A DNA stretch of 64,000 nt from Roseiarcus sp963774195 (GTDB taxonomy: Bacteria > Pseudomonadota > Alphaproteobacteria > Rhizobiales > Beijerinckiaceae). Positions within the stretch are counted from its first letter, which is position 1. Each line of letters starts with the position of its first letter. Below, piece after piece: positions 8,969-18,396 of the stretch. The stretch covers positions 1,178,001-1,242,000 of the forward strand of contig CAVZDY010000003.1 of assembly GCA_963774195.1 (NCBI GenBank), in the 5' to 3' direction. The position numbers were made by a program, and so were the translations under genes. The notes beneath the pieces are model-generated. The model saw only the letters and a list, made by a program, of their open reading frames with translations, did not search any database and had not been told where the DNA came from.

Positions 8969-10018
8969 CTAAAAGAAATGTTCCGTGGGCCACGGATAGG
9001 CCTTATCGCTAAAATCGCCGAATGCAACTTCGACGATGTATTTGGCGACGACCGTTTCGTTGAATAGCTCGTGATAGCGCGCCCGACCGGCCGCGGCGAC
9101 GCTCTGACGGTAGGCCGGGTCGCCCGCCAGTCTCAGGAGCTTCTCTATAAGCTCCGACGCCGTCGAGAAGTAGATGAACTCGCCTTCCGCCAGGAGCTTC
9201 TCGTAACCGGACGCCCGGTCGACGACGGTCGCCAGTCCGTTGCCGACGAGCTGCGCGATCCGATCCGAGGAATAGAGGAAGATGTCGTTCCGTTTGCTGA
9301 CATTGAGGCCAATCGCCGAGGATTCCAGGGCGCGCTGATAAGCTCCGCCAGCGAGCTTGGGTTGGCCGTTCACGCCGGCGGCAAGAATTCTCAGCTTCGG
9401 CGCCTCACGCGCGATATGGGCGACCAGCTGCGTCGACGTCCAGTCGCCGCCGCACAGAAAGCGCGGATCGTTCTCGTTGCCGCAGGCGTAGAAAAGGTCG
9501 TACGGTAGGTCCAGCCGCTCGTGATTGCGGCCGCGCTCGATCGAAAAGTCCACCGGATTAGGCATAAAGCCGAGAAACTTCCCACGCCGGTAGAACGGCC
9601 GCAGCGCTTCGCCAGCGCTCGTGATGAGCGTCGCGTCGACGACGTCGATCTTCGAGAGAATGGCCGAGACGTTCTGTGTTTCGAAGAGCGGGTCCACATT
9701 GTACTGGAGGACGCGCAGGCCGGGCAGATCGCTCCTGAGGTCGGCGATGGTCGCGGCGGTCAGCGTGTTGGCGTGGCCGAGCAGGACCAACTCCGGCTCG
9801 ACGTTGCGGCAGAACTCTTGAAAGGCGCGATTGGCGGCGGGGCCTCCGAAAGCGCGGTGACCGAGCAGAGTCCCGGCGCGCGCGACGTCACGATCAGAGA
9901 ATGTGGCGACCGCATGTCCGTTACGGATCAGGCCGTTGGTGATCTTGTGCTCGATCGAGTGTTGGAAGGCGCCTTTCGCCTTGCGGCTGAAATTGGAGGC
10001 ATGGACGATCCTCGCCAT
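8969..10018 (-). CDS. CgeB/DUF3880-like glycosyltransferase
   Basis: A 349-residue protein resembling CgeB-type glycosyltransferases. It has an N-terminal GT-B domain beginning MARIVHASNF, a DPLFETQN segment near residue 115, and a C-terminal SKRNDIFLYSSDRIAQLVGNG motif that is common in this group. The start at 10018 is chosen because the upstream in-frame extension runs towards the tRNA gene and lacks homology-like composition. It is the first gene of the two-gene glycosyltransferase operon. Confidence 0.82.
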   Translation of the reverse strand: MARIVHASNFSRKAKGAFQHSIEHKITNGLIRNGHAVATFSDRDVARAGTLLGHRAFGGPAANRAFQEFCRNVEPELVLLGHANTLTAATIADLRSDLPGLRVLQYNVDPLFETQNVSAILSKIDVVDATLITSAGEALRPFYRRGKFLGFMPNPVDFSIERGRNHERLDLPYDLFYACGNENDPRFLCGGDWTSTQLVAHIAREAPKLRILAAGVNGQPKLAGGAYQRALESSAIGLNVSKRNDIFLYSSDRIAQLVGNGLATVVDRASGYEKLLAEGEFIYFSTASELIEKLLRLAGDPAYRQSVAAAGRARYHELFNETVVAKYIVEVAFGDFSDKAYPWPTEHFF

Positions 10019-10129
10019 AAAGTCGCGCTTCCCGGTTGGTGCGCGCGCGTTATACGATGCGCTCGCGCGAACGCAATCCGCCACGCTCTTGTTCCAGGAA
10101 CGTGCGCGTGATAGCGACAACGCGGGTGT

Positions 10130-10206
10130 CGGGGTATAGCGCAGCCCGGTAGCGCGGAAGTTTTGGGTACTTCAGGTCGCAGGTTCGAATCCTGCTGCCC
10201 CGACCA
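10130..10206 (+). tRNA. tRNA-Pro (TGG)
   Basis: A 77-base cloverleaf including the encoded CCA. The acceptor CGGGGTA pairs with TGCCCCG, the D arm has GCGC...GCGC, the anticodon stem GAAGT/ACTTC holds loop TTTGGGT (anticodon TGG), and the T arm is GCAGG-TTCGAAT-CCTGC. All stems pair. Confidence 0.96.
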
Positions 10207-10486
10207 GCCAAGCAATTGATTTATATAGCCGGCGTTCGGATGCCGTTCCGATTGAGCATTCTGACGGCGTTCAGGTCTTTGTTTCGGGATTCTTTCTGCG
10301 GCTCGGCTCTGCCCGAGGATCGGGCGGATGACGCGAAACTCAATCTTGTCAGGAATCGGCCGGCGCCGTACAAGCGCATCGCGTAGGTTTGCGCCTGAGA
10401 TGAGATTTGCCCTTACGTCATCGTGTGAGCTCGATCTCTATCTCACCGGCCCGACCGGGATCGCACTCGAGGATACGCGCACGCCC

Positions 10487-10789
10487 ATGACCGCTCGAAT
10501 TTATTTGCCCGCCCGCAACGCGATGCAGTCCGGACAGGCCAAAGACAAATGGATTTTGGAGTACGAGCCCGAAACGGCGCGCGAAATCGAGCCGCTGATG
10601 GGTTGGACGAGCTCGAACGACATGAAGTCCCAGGTGAAGCTCCGCTTCGAGACGAAGGAGGAGGCGATTGCCTATGCGACGCGGAACGGCGTCGCCTACC
10701 GCCTCGAACAGCCCAAGCTGCCGCAGCGCAAGACGATTTCGTATTCTGACAATTTTCGGCCCAATCGCGTCATCCCTTGGTCGCACTGA
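10487..10789 (+). CDS. NADH dehydrogenase ETC complex I subunit (NDUFS4-like)
   Basis: A 100-residue homologue of the mitochondrial complex I accessory subunit NDUFS4 (18-kDa IP subunit). The family pattern is plain: TARIYLPARNAMQSG at the start, WILEYEPE, GWTSSNDMKSQVKLRF, then an EAIAYA helix and the C-terminal YSDNFRPNRVIPWSH. In alphaproteobacteria this supernumerary subunit sits on the peripheral arm of respiratory complex I. ATG 10487 is chosen because the domain begins there. It sits alone between two tRNA genes. Confidence 0.92.
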   Translation: MTARIYLPARNAMQSGQAKDKWILEYEPETAREIEPLMGWTSSNDMKSQVKLRFETKEEAIAYATRNGVAYRLEQPKLPQRKTISYSDNFRPNRVIPWSH

Positions 10790-10812
10790 CGCGACGGCCC
10801 GAGGCGCCCGCC

Positions 10813-10889
10813 GGCTCCGTAGCTCAGCTGGATAGAGCAGCCGCCTTCTAAGCGGCAGGTCGCAGGTTCGAGCCCTGCCGGAGTCGCCA
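10813..10889 (+). tRNA. tRNA-Arg (TCT)
   Basis: A 77-base cloverleaf with encoded CCA. The acceptor GGCTCCG pairs with CGGAGTC (one G-T), the anticodon stem GCCGC/GCGGC encloses CTTCTAA (anticodon TCT), and the T arm is GCAGG-TTCGAGC-CCTGC. Confidence 0.96.
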
Positions 10890-10934
10890 GCCTCAGACCG
10901 CTGCCCGGCGGACGATCCTTTTAGGAGTCGGACA

Positions 10935-11661
10935 CTGCAAACCGTCGCTTGCATCCGTTGGGGCACCGGCTATCCCGTCGAATACGCCAACCGTCTCTAT
11001 CGCGGCGTCATGCGCAACGTCACGCGGCCAACTCGCTTCATCGCCTTTACCGACGACCCAACCGGCCTGGAGCCTGGCGTCGAGGCGAGGCCGATCCCGC
11101 CTATTAAGCTCCCGATCACCGGGCTCGGGGGCAGCCCGTGGCGCAAACTCGCCCTTTGGTCGCGCGATATCGGTCTCGAGGGCGACATCCTATTTCTCGA
11201 CCTCGACGTCGTCGTGGTCGGCCCGCTCGATCCCTTCTTCGACGTCGAACCGGGAAAATTGGCCATCGTTCGCGACTGGGGATCGAAAAACAGCGGCAAT
11301 TCCTCGGTGATGCGTTTTCCCGCAGGCGGCGCGCCCCACCTCGTCGACAATTTTGAAAAGGCCCCGCTCGAGATGCGGCGGCTCTATTCCAACGAGCAGG
11401 TCTATCTGACGCGTAGAGTCCGGACTGCCAACCGTCTATTGGCCGCCGGAGTGGTGCCCGAGTTTCAAAGCCACGATGATGCCTCCTTTTCCACGCAATC
11501 TCTGGACGCGAGTCATGATTCCGCCGGGGGCCCGCATCGTCGTCTTCACAGGACATCCGCGACCGCACGAAGCGGCAATGGGGCGATGGCCTGCGCCCTG
11601 GTACAAGAAGGCTTACAAGACTGTTCGGCCGGTAACCTGGCTGAGCGAGCATTGGCGTTGA
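10935..11661 (+). pseudogene. Glycosyltransferase-like gene with a CTG start and an internal frameshift
   Basis: The N-terminal part, VACIRWGTGYPVEYANRLY, then GDILFLDLDVVVVGPLD with a DxD-type motif, indicates a GT-A-like glycosyltransferase. The only codon placed for the Shine-Dalgarno AGGAG (10923-10927) is CTG 10935. Up to about 11411 one frame is used (NEQVYLT); from about 11416 homology continues one base later (ESGLPTVYWPPEWCPSFK, then PPGARIVVFTGHPRPHEA) to TGA at 11659. The shift is +1 or -2 near 11409-11416. Probably a pseudogene or a sequencing error. Confidence 0.75.
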
Positions 11662-11836
11662 TACGGGGGTGGCCTGAGAGCCAAGCGGCGGCGCGCCGCG
11701 AAGCCTTAGGCCTTTGGAAAGGAAATTAGGACAAAGTGATCGTGAAATTTTTTTCCGAGCCCGGCCTTCGTCCTTTCCAGCATCGGCGCGGGGAGGCGGG
11801 TTTTATGCGTTGCTTTGCCTTAGCGAGTTTCGGTCG

Positions 11837-12988
11837 ATGACGTTTTCCGCCCGATTGTTTGGCGTCGAGGCGGGCCGCGGATCCTGGCCGAGAGTTGGCG
11901 CGCTGACGCTCGTCGCAGCCAGTCTGGCCGGCTGCGCCCAGCCGCCCGAGCAATACGCGCGCCGCCACGGCAAGGAGTATTTTTCCGAGGCCCAATATGG
12001 GCGCGCCAGTCCGCGCATGATCGCCGATGGGGAACCAGTCCCACACGGCGGCGGACAATATCTCGTCGGTCATCCCTACACGATCGCCGGCCGCACCTAT
12101 TATCCCGGCGAGAACGTCAATTACACCGCCGTCGGCATGGCGTCATGGTACGGCGAGGCCTTCCACGGCCGGCGCACCGCCAATGGCGAAATCTACGACA
12201 TGCACTCGCTCACCGCGGCGCATCCGACGATGCCGCTGCCGAGCTACGCCCGCGTCACCAATCTCAGCAACGGCTATTCGGTCATCGTGCGCGTCAACGA
12301 CCGCGGCCCGTACCACGGCGGACGCGTGATGGACGTCTCCTCGCGCGTCGCCGACGTGCTCAATTTCAAGGGCACGGGCACCGCGAAAATCAAGGTTGAA
12401 TACGTCGGCCGCGCGCCGCTCGATGGCGACGATACGCCGATGCTGCTCGCCAGCCTGCGCACCGACGGTGCGCTGGCGCGAATCGACGGCATGCCCGATC
12501 GCCCGGTGGCCGTCGCTTCGGCGCAGGAGCCAAGTCCATCGTTCCTGCCAGGCTTCTTGAGGCCGAAGCCGGTGGCTCCGCCACCCCCTCCGCCGCCGCC
12601 TTCGGCGCCCCCGCCGGAACCTGCCGAGGCCGAGGCGCCGGCGGCCGAGCCGGTCGCGCCGCATCCAAGGCTGATCAACCCGCCAGCGCCGCCGCCGCGG
12701 CCGTTCGACCTTGGGGCCATCCAAAGGACGATTGGACCGGTCGCCTCGGCGCCGGCGCGGAACGTCGGGGCGCTTGCCGTCACGCCAGCGATGCCGCCGC
12801 GGCGTCCTGTCCAGCAAGCGTCGGCCGAGCGGGCGCTCTACTTCGCTTCGGACGAAGGTCCGGCGACGAGGCTTCTACAGCGGCGCCGCGATCCGTTCGC
12901 TAAGCTGCTTGAGCAGGGCAAACTGCCTCGAGTTCGAGGCGAGTTACGAGGACGATCGCTGAGCGCCTCGGACGTTTGCGATCGTTGA
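11837..12988 (+). CDS. rlpA: RlpA-family septal ring lytic transglycosylase (lipoprotein)
   Basis: A 383-residue lipoprotein with lipobox LAGC (Cys near residue 33). A double-psi beta-barrel domain follows (about residues 95-195: MASWYGEAFHGRRTANGE, LPSYARVTNL, RVNDRGPY). RlpA cleaves glycan strands that lack stem peptides during septation and is attached to the outer membrane. The C-terminal half is very Pro/Ala-rich and I see no clear SPOR domain, unlike enterobacterial RlpA. The start ATG 11837 gives a proper signal peptide. It precedes the DacC-like gene, the usual order in this bacterial group. Confidence 0.92.
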   Translation: MTFSARLFGVEAGRGSWPRVGALTLVAASLAGCAQPPEQYARRHGKEYFSEAQYGRASPRMIADGEPVPHGGGQYLVGHPYTIAGRTYYPGENVNYTAVGMASWYGEAFHGRRTANGEIYDMHSLTAAHPTMPLPSYARVTNLSNGYSVIVRVNDRGPYHGGRVMDVSSRVADVLNFKGTGTAKIKVEYVGRAPLDGDDTPMLLASLRTDGALARIDGMPDRPVAVASAQEPSPSFLPGFLRPKPVAPPPPPPPPSAPPPEPAEAEAPAAEPVAPHPRLINPPAPPPRPFDLGAIQRTIGPVASAPARNVGALAVTPAMPPRRPVQQASAERALYFASDEGPATRLLQRRRDPFAKLLEQGKLPRVRGELRGRSLSASDVCDR

Positions 12989-13056
12989 TTTGTCGGATCC
13001 GACGTTGCAAGAACAAAGCGGCGCGGCAACTTGCGTCGCGTCGACGAGGAACGGCG

Positions 13057-14238
13057 TTGTTCGTCCACCGCATCGCATTGGCGCTTTTGGGGCCTGCATT
13101 GGCGCTCGCTCTGCCGATACCGGCGGCCCAAGCGCAAAATTTTCAAACCTCCGCGCCCTTCGCCCTGCTGGTCGACTACGAGACCGGCGCGACGCTGTTC
13201 GAAAAGAACGCCGACGATCCAATGGTCCCCGCCGCCATGGTCAAATTGATGACCGCGGCGGTGGTGTTTCACGAGATCAAGGAAGGGCGCCTCCATCTCG
13301 ACGATACGTTCGAAGTGTCGGAGAACGCATGGCGCAATGGCGGCGCGCATTCGCATGGGACGGCGACCTTTCTCGCGGTTCACAGCCGGGTCCGCGTTGA
13401 AGATCTGCTGCAAGGCCTGATCGTCCAGTCCGGCAACGACGCCGCGATGACGCTTGCGGAGGGAATCGCGGGCACAGAGGACAGCTTCGCCAATCTGATG
13501 AACAAGCGGGCAGGCGAACTCGGCCTGACGCATTCCGCCTTCACCGATCCGCGCGGCAAGAGCGACCCGAAGCAAAAGGCGAGCGCGGGCGACTTGGCCC
13601 GGCTCGCCGCCACGATCATTCGCGACGACGCGGATTTCTACCATTACTTCGGCGAGAAAGAGTTCACCTGGAACAAGATCCGCCAGCTCAACCGCGATCC
13701 GCTGCTGGCGATGGACGTCGGCGCGGATGGCCTGATGATCGGCAACTCGCCGGAGGGCGGCTATGGCCTCGTCGGCTCCGCCGTCCAGAACGGCCAGCGG
13801 CTGATCGTTGTCGTCAACGGCCTCAAGAACGCGGCCGACCGTGCGGAGGAGGCGCGCAAGTTGCTCAACTGGGGATTTCGCTCCTTCGATCCGCGTGTGA
13901 TCTTTCAGCCGGGCGATACGGTCGGCGAGGCCTCCGTCTATGGCGGCGCGGCGAGCGAGGCGCCGCTGACCTGTGAGGAGCCGATCAAGGTGTTCCTGAC
14001 CCGCGGCTCGCAGGAGAAGCTCACGGCCAAGATCGTCTATATGGGGCCGCTCGTCGCGCCTGTGGCGGCCGACGCCGAGGTGGCGAGGTTGAAGGTTTGG
14101 CGCGGATCGACGCTGGTGCTGGACGCGCCGCTCAAGACCCAGTCGGCGGTCCCTCTGGGCGGCTTGAGCAAGCGGGCGGTCGACGCCGGCATCGAACTCG
14201 CGATCGACCTGATCCGTAAAGGCCTGGCGAGGAACTGA
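13057..14238 (+). CDS. DacC/DacF-like penicillin-binding protein lacking catalytic residues
   Basis: A 393-residue homologue of D-alanyl-D-alanine carboxypeptidases (S11 family). The TTG start at 13057 has GAGGA six bases upstream and opens a signal peptide ending AAQA. The catalytic SxxK serine is Ala: VPAAMVKLMT, Ala at codon 13234-13236. The SxN motif (SGNDAAM) remains. The KTG motif reads MIG in DGLMIGNSPEGGYG (codons 13735-13743). The rest, including the VVVNGLKNAADRAEEARKLL C-domain entry, is well preserved and uninterrupted. This looks like a pseudoenzyme. It is translationally coupled to tmk (TGATG). Confidence 0.88.
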   Translation: MFVHRIALALLGPALALALPIPAAQAQNFQTSAPFALLVDYETGATLFEKNADDPMVPAAMVKLMTAAVVFHEIKEGRLHLDDTFEVSENAWRNGGAHSHGTATFLAVHSRVRVEDLLQGLIVQSGNDAAMTLAEGIAGTEDSFANLMNKRAGELGLTHSAFTDPRGKSDPKQKASAGDLARLAATIIRDDADFYHYFGEKEFTWNKIRQLNRDPLLAMDVGADGLMIGNSPEGGYGLVGSAVQNGQRLIVVVNGLKNAADRAEEARKLLNWGFRSFDPRVIFQPGDTVGEASVYGGAASEAPLTCEEPIKVFLTRGSQEKLTAKIVYMGPLVAPVAADAEVARLKVWRGSTLVLDAPLKTQSAVPLGGLSKRAVDAGIELAIDLIRKGLARN

Positions 14239-14909
14239 TGGCGCGCGGTCCGGCGCGAGGCCGGTTCATCACGCTCGAAGGCGGGGAGGGCGCCGGCAAG
14301 TCGGTCCAGGCGCGCCGGTTGGTCGCGCGGCTGCGCGGGCTGGGGCTCGGCGTCGTCCTCACGCGCGAGCCGGGCGGTTCGCCGGGCGCCGAGGCGGTGC
14401 GCGAAATCATTCTCTCGGGCGCGGCGGCCCGCTTTGGTCCCGAGGGGGAAGCTCTGCTGTTCAGCGCCGCACGGATCGACCATATCGACGAGACGATCGC
14501 GCCGGCGCTCAAGCGCGGAGACTGGGTGGTGTGCGACCGCTTCGCCAATTCCACCCGCGCCTATCAAGGCGCGGCCGGAAAAGTGGACCCTACGCTGCTC
14601 GCGAGTCTCGAACGCGTGGCCGTTGGCGCCTGGCGGCCGCATTTGACGCTGATTCTCGACCTCCCGGTTTCATCGGGACTCGCTCGCGCGGCCTCGCGGC
14701 GCGGCGCCGGCGAGGCCGATCGATTCGAACGGGAAGGCCTGGCCTTCCACGAGACCTTGCGACAGGCCTTCCTCGCGATCGCGCATGCCGAGCCGGATCG
14801 CTGCGCGGTAATCGACGCGGGCGCCGGCGAGGACGAGGTCGCCGAGGCGATCTGGAAGGTGGTCAGCGAGCGTCTCGGCCCGCTCCCCAATTCGAAGGCC
14901 ACGCCATGA
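14238..14909 (+). CDS. tmk: Thymidylate kinase
   Basis: Phosphorylates dTMP to dTDP in the cytoplasm for DNA synthesis. The 223-residue protein has the P-loop EGGEGAGKS near residue 14, LTREPGGSPGAEAVR, and the thymidine-binding DRFANSTRAYQGAAG region near residue 97. Its ATG overlaps the stop of the preceding gene by one base, and its stop overlaps the holB start (ATGA), so the genes are translationally coupled. Confidence 0.95.
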   Translation: MARGPARGRFITLEGGEGAGKSVQARRLVARLRGLGLGVVLTREPGGSPGAEAVREIILSGAAARFGPEGEALLFSAARIDHIDETIAPALKRGDWVVCDRFANSTRAYQGAAGKVDPTLLASLERVAVGAWRPHLTLILDLPVSSGLARAASRRGAGEADRFEREGLAFHETLRQAFLAIAHAEPDRCAVIDAGAGEDEVAEAIWKVVSERLGPLPNSKATP

Positions 14910-15976
14910 GCAAAGCTCCGCCGGACGCGCTGCCCGACAGCGACGCCTTTCCCGGGGCGCCGCATCCGCGCCATGCCTCGCGCCTCGTCGGACACGCCAC
15001 CGCGGAAACTGCGATGCTGGAGGCCTACCGCGAGGGCCGGCTGGCGCACGCGTGGCTGATCGGCGGGCGCGAGGGAATCGGCAAGGCGACGCTCGCCTGG
15101 CGGTTCACCCGCTTCGTGCTCGCCAATCCGGATCCTTTCGCGCCGGCGGTGCAAGTCGCGGCGGATCTTGCCGTCTCGCAGCAACATGTCGCCGCGCGGC
15201 AGCTCGCGGCGCTCTCCCACCCTGACTTCGCTTTGGCGCGGCGGGAGTGGAACCCCAAGTCGAAATCGCACTACACCGAGATTCGCGTCGAAGACCTACG
15301 CTCCAGCCTCAACATCTTCCACATGTCGGCCGCCTTCGGCGGCTGGCGCGTCGCCATCGTCGACAGCGCCGAGGATCTCAACCGCAGCGGCGCCAATAGC
15401 CTCTTGAAGCTGATCGAAGAGCCGCCGCCGCGCTCGCTCATCCTCATCATCGCGCATCGGCCAGGGCAAGTGCTGCCGACCATCCGCTCGCGCTGCCGTC
15501 GCCTGCTGCTCGACCGATTGGCCCCAAACGAAATCGACGATGTAATCAGCGGCCTCGGCGCCCCGTGGAGCACGGCCGCCGCCGAGACTCGCGCCGATGC
15601 CGCCGAGCGCGCCGACGGCTCGGTGCGGGAAGCGCTGCGGCGGCTCGATCCTGACTCCGACGGCGTAGGCGCGCTGATCGACGGGACGATCGCGCAACTG
15701 CCCAACGCCGACCCACGTGCGGTCCACAAGCTCGCCGATGCGGTGAGCGGACGGGCCGCTTCGGACGCCTTCGAAGCCTTCACGAACGCGCTGTACGACT
15801 GGCTGGCGGCGCGCGCCCGCGCGGCCGAAGCCTCGCCGGCCGCCCGCGAGGCGCTGACGACACTTTGGGACAGGATTCGCGCCGCGACCCGCGAGACGGA
15901 AGCCCTGAATCTCGACCGCCGGCTCCATGTGCTGGCGGTGTTCGAGGAAATTGCGGCGCGCGCCAAAGTCCTATAA
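14906..15976 (+). CDS. holB: DNA polymerase III subunit delta'
   Basis: AAA+ clamp-loader subunit of 356 residues. It shows the opening GHATAETAMLEAYREGRLAH, the Walker A region GGREGIGKATLA, RVEDLRSSL, and the sensor/Walker B area NSLLKLIEEPPPRSLILIIAH. The start ATG 14906 lies in the ATGA overlap with tmk; the longer in-frame opening inside tmk is not used. It acts with DnaX and HolA to load the sliding clamp. Confidence 0.93.
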   Translation: MSKAPPDALPDSDAFPGAPHPRHASRLVGHATAETAMLEAYREGRLAHAWLIGGREGIGKATLAWRFTRFVLANPDPFAPAVQVAADLAVSQQHVAARQLAALSHPDFALARREWNPKSKSHYTEIRVEDLRSSLNIFHMSAAFGGWRVAIVDSAEDLNRSGANSLLKLIEEPPPRSLILIIAHRPGQVLPTIRSRCRRLLLDRLAPNEIDDVISGLGAPWSTAAAETRADAAERADGSVREALRRLDPDSDGVGALIDGTIAQLPNADPRAVHKLADAVSGRAASDAFEAFTNALYDWLAARARAAEASPAAREALTTLWDRIRAATRETEALNLDRRLHVLAVFEEIAARAKVL

Positions 15977-16030
15977 CGCGCAGGCGAGCGGCGAATTCCC
16001 AAGCGGCTCGAAATGCTCTAGGACGGCGCC

Positions 16031-17611
16031 ATGAGCCAGCGCTTCTACATCACCACCGCCATTCCCTACGCGAATGGCGCCCCGCACATCGGCCACGCCT
16101 ACGAGCGCATCGCGACCGATGCAATTCAGCGCTTCATGCGGCTCGACGGCCGCGAGACGTTGTTCGTCACGGGGATGGACGAGCATGGCCTCAAGATGCA
16201 GCAGACGGCGGCGCGCGAGGGGCTCACGCCGCAGGGGCTCGCCGATCGCACTGCGGCCGAATTCGCTGCGATGGGCGAGATGCTGAACGCGGACGCCGAC
16301 GACGTCGTGCGCACCACGCAGGAGCGCCACAAGCGCGCCAGCCAGGCGATCTGGGAGCGCATGAAGGCGAACGGCGACATCTACCTCTCGAAATATTCCG
16401 GCTGGTACTCCGTCAGGGACGAAGCCTATTTCGACGAGGCCGAACTGACCGACGCGCCCGGCGGCGGCAAGCTCGCGCCGACCGGCGCTCCGGCGCAATG
16501 GGTCGAGGAAGAGAGCTATTTCTTCAAGCTGTCGGCCTATGCCGACAAGCTGCTGGCCCATTACGAAGCAAATCCCGACTTCATTACCCCCGAGAAGTAC
16601 CGCAACGAGATTGTCGCCTTCGTCAAACGCGGCCTCAACGACCTCTCGATCAGCCGCACGACCTTCGACTGGGGCGTTCCGGTGCCGGGCGATCCGCGCC
16701 ATGTGATGTATGTCTGGGTCGACGCGCTGACCAACTATATCACCGCGACCGGCTTTCCCGAGGAAGGGCCGCGCTCAAAGTTTTGGCCGGCCGACGCGCA
16801 TGTGATCGGCAAGGACATCACGCGCTTCCACGCGATCTTTTGGCCGGCGTTCCTGATGTCGGCCCAGCTTCCCGTGCCGCGCCAGATCGTCGTGCACGGG
16901 TTCCTTTTCAACCGCGGCGAGAAGATGTCGAAATCGACGGGCAATGTCATCAGCCCGTCGACGCTCGTTGCCGACTATGGCGTCGATCAGCTCCGCTATT
17001 TCTTCCTGCGCGAAGTGCCGTTCGGCCAGGACGGCAACTATTCGCACGAGGCGATCGTCCAACGCATCAACGCTGATCTCGCCAACGATCTCGGCAATCT
17101 CGCGCAACGCTCGCTGTCGATGATCGCGAAGAACTGCGGCGCAGCGGTCCCGGACTGGCGCGACGGCGCGCTAACGGCCGAAGATACGGAGGTGCTCGCC
17201 CAGGCCGACGCGCTGATCGGGCCCGCGCGCGAGCAAATGAGAAGCTTTCAGCTGCATTCCTACCTCACGTCTGTCTTCGAGGTCGTCGCCAAGGCGAACC
17301 GCTACTTCGCCAACAACGAGCCCTGGAAGCTCGCCAAGTCCGACCCCGCACGGATGCGCGTCGTCCTTTTCACGACGATCGAGACGCTGCGCATCGCTGG
17401 CGTTTTGTTGCAACCGGTCATGCCCGCTGCAATGGGCAAGCTGCTGGACCTGCTTGCGATATCCGCGGAGCGGCGCGACTTCGCCTCGATCGACGCCGGC
17501 GATGGGGCAGGGCGCCTCGAAGCGCCGCATCGTCTGAGCCCCGGCACGGCGCTGCCGTCGCCCTCGCCGGTGTTTCCGCGCTACCTTGAACCTCAGGCGG
17601 CGGGCGCGTGA
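16031..17611 (+). CDS. metG: Methionine--tRNA ligase
   Basis: Class I synthetase of 526 residues. The HIGH motif is PHIGHAYE (about residues 17-24), KMSKS is in GEKMSKSTGN (about residue 300), and the anticodon-binding helical domain carries NRYFANNEPWKLAK. The length and absence of a C-terminal dimerisation/EMAP domain match the short alphaproteobacterial form. It starts 54 bases after holB and its stop overlaps the tatD start. Confidence 0.96.
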   Translation: MSQRFYITTAIPYANGAPHIGHAYERIATDAIQRFMRLDGRETLFVTGMDEHGLKMQQTAAREGLTPQGLADRTAAEFAAMGEMLNADADDVVRTTQERHKRASQAIWERMKANGDIYLSKYSGWYSVRDEAYFDEAELTDAPGGGKLAPTGAPAQWVEEESYFFKLSAYADKLLAHYEANPDFITPEKYRNEIVAFVKRGLNDLSISRTTFDWGVPVPGDPRHVMYVWVDALTNYITATGFPEEGPRSKFWPADAHVIGKDITRFHAIFWPAFLMSAQLPVPRQIVVHGFLFNRGEKMSKSTGNVISPSTLVADYGVDQLRYFFLREVPFGQDGNYSHEAIVQRINADLANDLGNLAQRSLSMIAKNCGAAVPDWRDGALTAEDTEVLAQADALIGPAREQMRSFQLHSYLTSVFEVVAKANRYFANNEPWKLAKSDPARMRVVLFTTIETLRIAGVLLQPVMPAAMGKLLDLLAISAERRDFASIDAGDGAGRLEAPHRLSPGTALPSPSPVFPRYLEPQAAGA

Positions 17612-18396
17612 TGCGGGTCATCGACAGCCACTGCCACCTCGACTTTCCCGATTTCGCCGAGGAGCTCGACGCCGTGGTCGCGCGCGCCGAGGCCGCGGGC
17701 GTCGAGCGGATGGTGACGATCTCGACGCGGGTCGCCCAAGGGGCGAAGCTCGCCGCAATCGCCGAGCGATTTCCCAACGTCTTTTTCACGATCGGGACGC
17801 ACCCGCACCAAGCGGCCGAGGAGGCCGAGACGGACACGGCGGCGATCCGGGCGTTCGCGGCGCATCCCAAATGCGTCGGCATCGGCGAGGCGGGCCTCGA
17901 CTATCACTACAGTTACGCGCCGGCGGACGTCGCTAAGCGAGTGTTCCGGGCCCACATCGCGCTCGCGCGCGAACTGAAGCTGCCGCTGGTGATACACGCG
18001 CGCGAAGCCGACGACGACGTCGCCACGATCCTGCGTGAGGAAATGGCGGAGGGGCCGTTCTCGGCCATCCTGCACTGCTTCACCTCGTCGCGCGCGCTGG
18101 CCGAGGCCGGCCTCGCGCTGGGGCTGACGATCTCATTTTCCGGCGTCCTGACGTTCAAGAATTCGGCCGACTTGCGCGCGATTGCCGCTGACGTGCCGCT
18201 CGATCGCCTGCTCGTCGAAACCGACGCGCCGTTCCTCGCGCCCGTGCCGCATCGCGGCAAGCGCAACGAACCAGCCTTCGTGGTCGAGACCGCACGCGTT
18301 CTCGCCGAGGCGAAGGGGGTCAGCGTCGAGGAGCTCGCCGCGGCGACCCGCGCCAACACGCTGCGCCTCTTCTCCAAGATGGCAGGCGCCGCTTGA
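17611..18396 (+). CDS. TatD-family metal-dependent hydrolase
   Basis: Amidohydrolase-superfamily deoxyribonuclease or hydrolase (YcfH/TatD type) of 261 residues. Metal ligands are visible in DSHCHLDFPDF at the start, GEAGLDYHY, IHAREADDD, LHCFTSS and ETDAPFLAPVPHRGKRNEP. The ATG at 17611 shares one base with the metG stop. Such genes travel with holB and metG in many bacteria and have been linked to DNA fragment processing. Confidence 0.92.
   Translation: MRVIDSHCHLDFPDFAEELDAVVARAEAAGVERMVTISTRVAQGAKLAAIAERFPNVFFTIGTHPHQAAEEAETDTAAIRAFAAHPKCVGIGEAGLDYHYSYAPADVAKRVFRAHIALARELKLPLVIHAREADDDVATILREEMAEGPFSAILHCFTSSRALAEAGLALGLTISFSGVLTFKNSADLRAIAADVPLDRLLVETDAPFLAPVPHRGKRNEPAFVVETARVLAEAKGVSVEELAAATRANTLRLFSKMAGAA

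Noticed and set aside
9928..10215. Open frame covering tRNA-Pro that reads GWSGQQDSNLRP
   Set aside because: It is the well-known artefact of translating a tRNA gene on the opposite strand.
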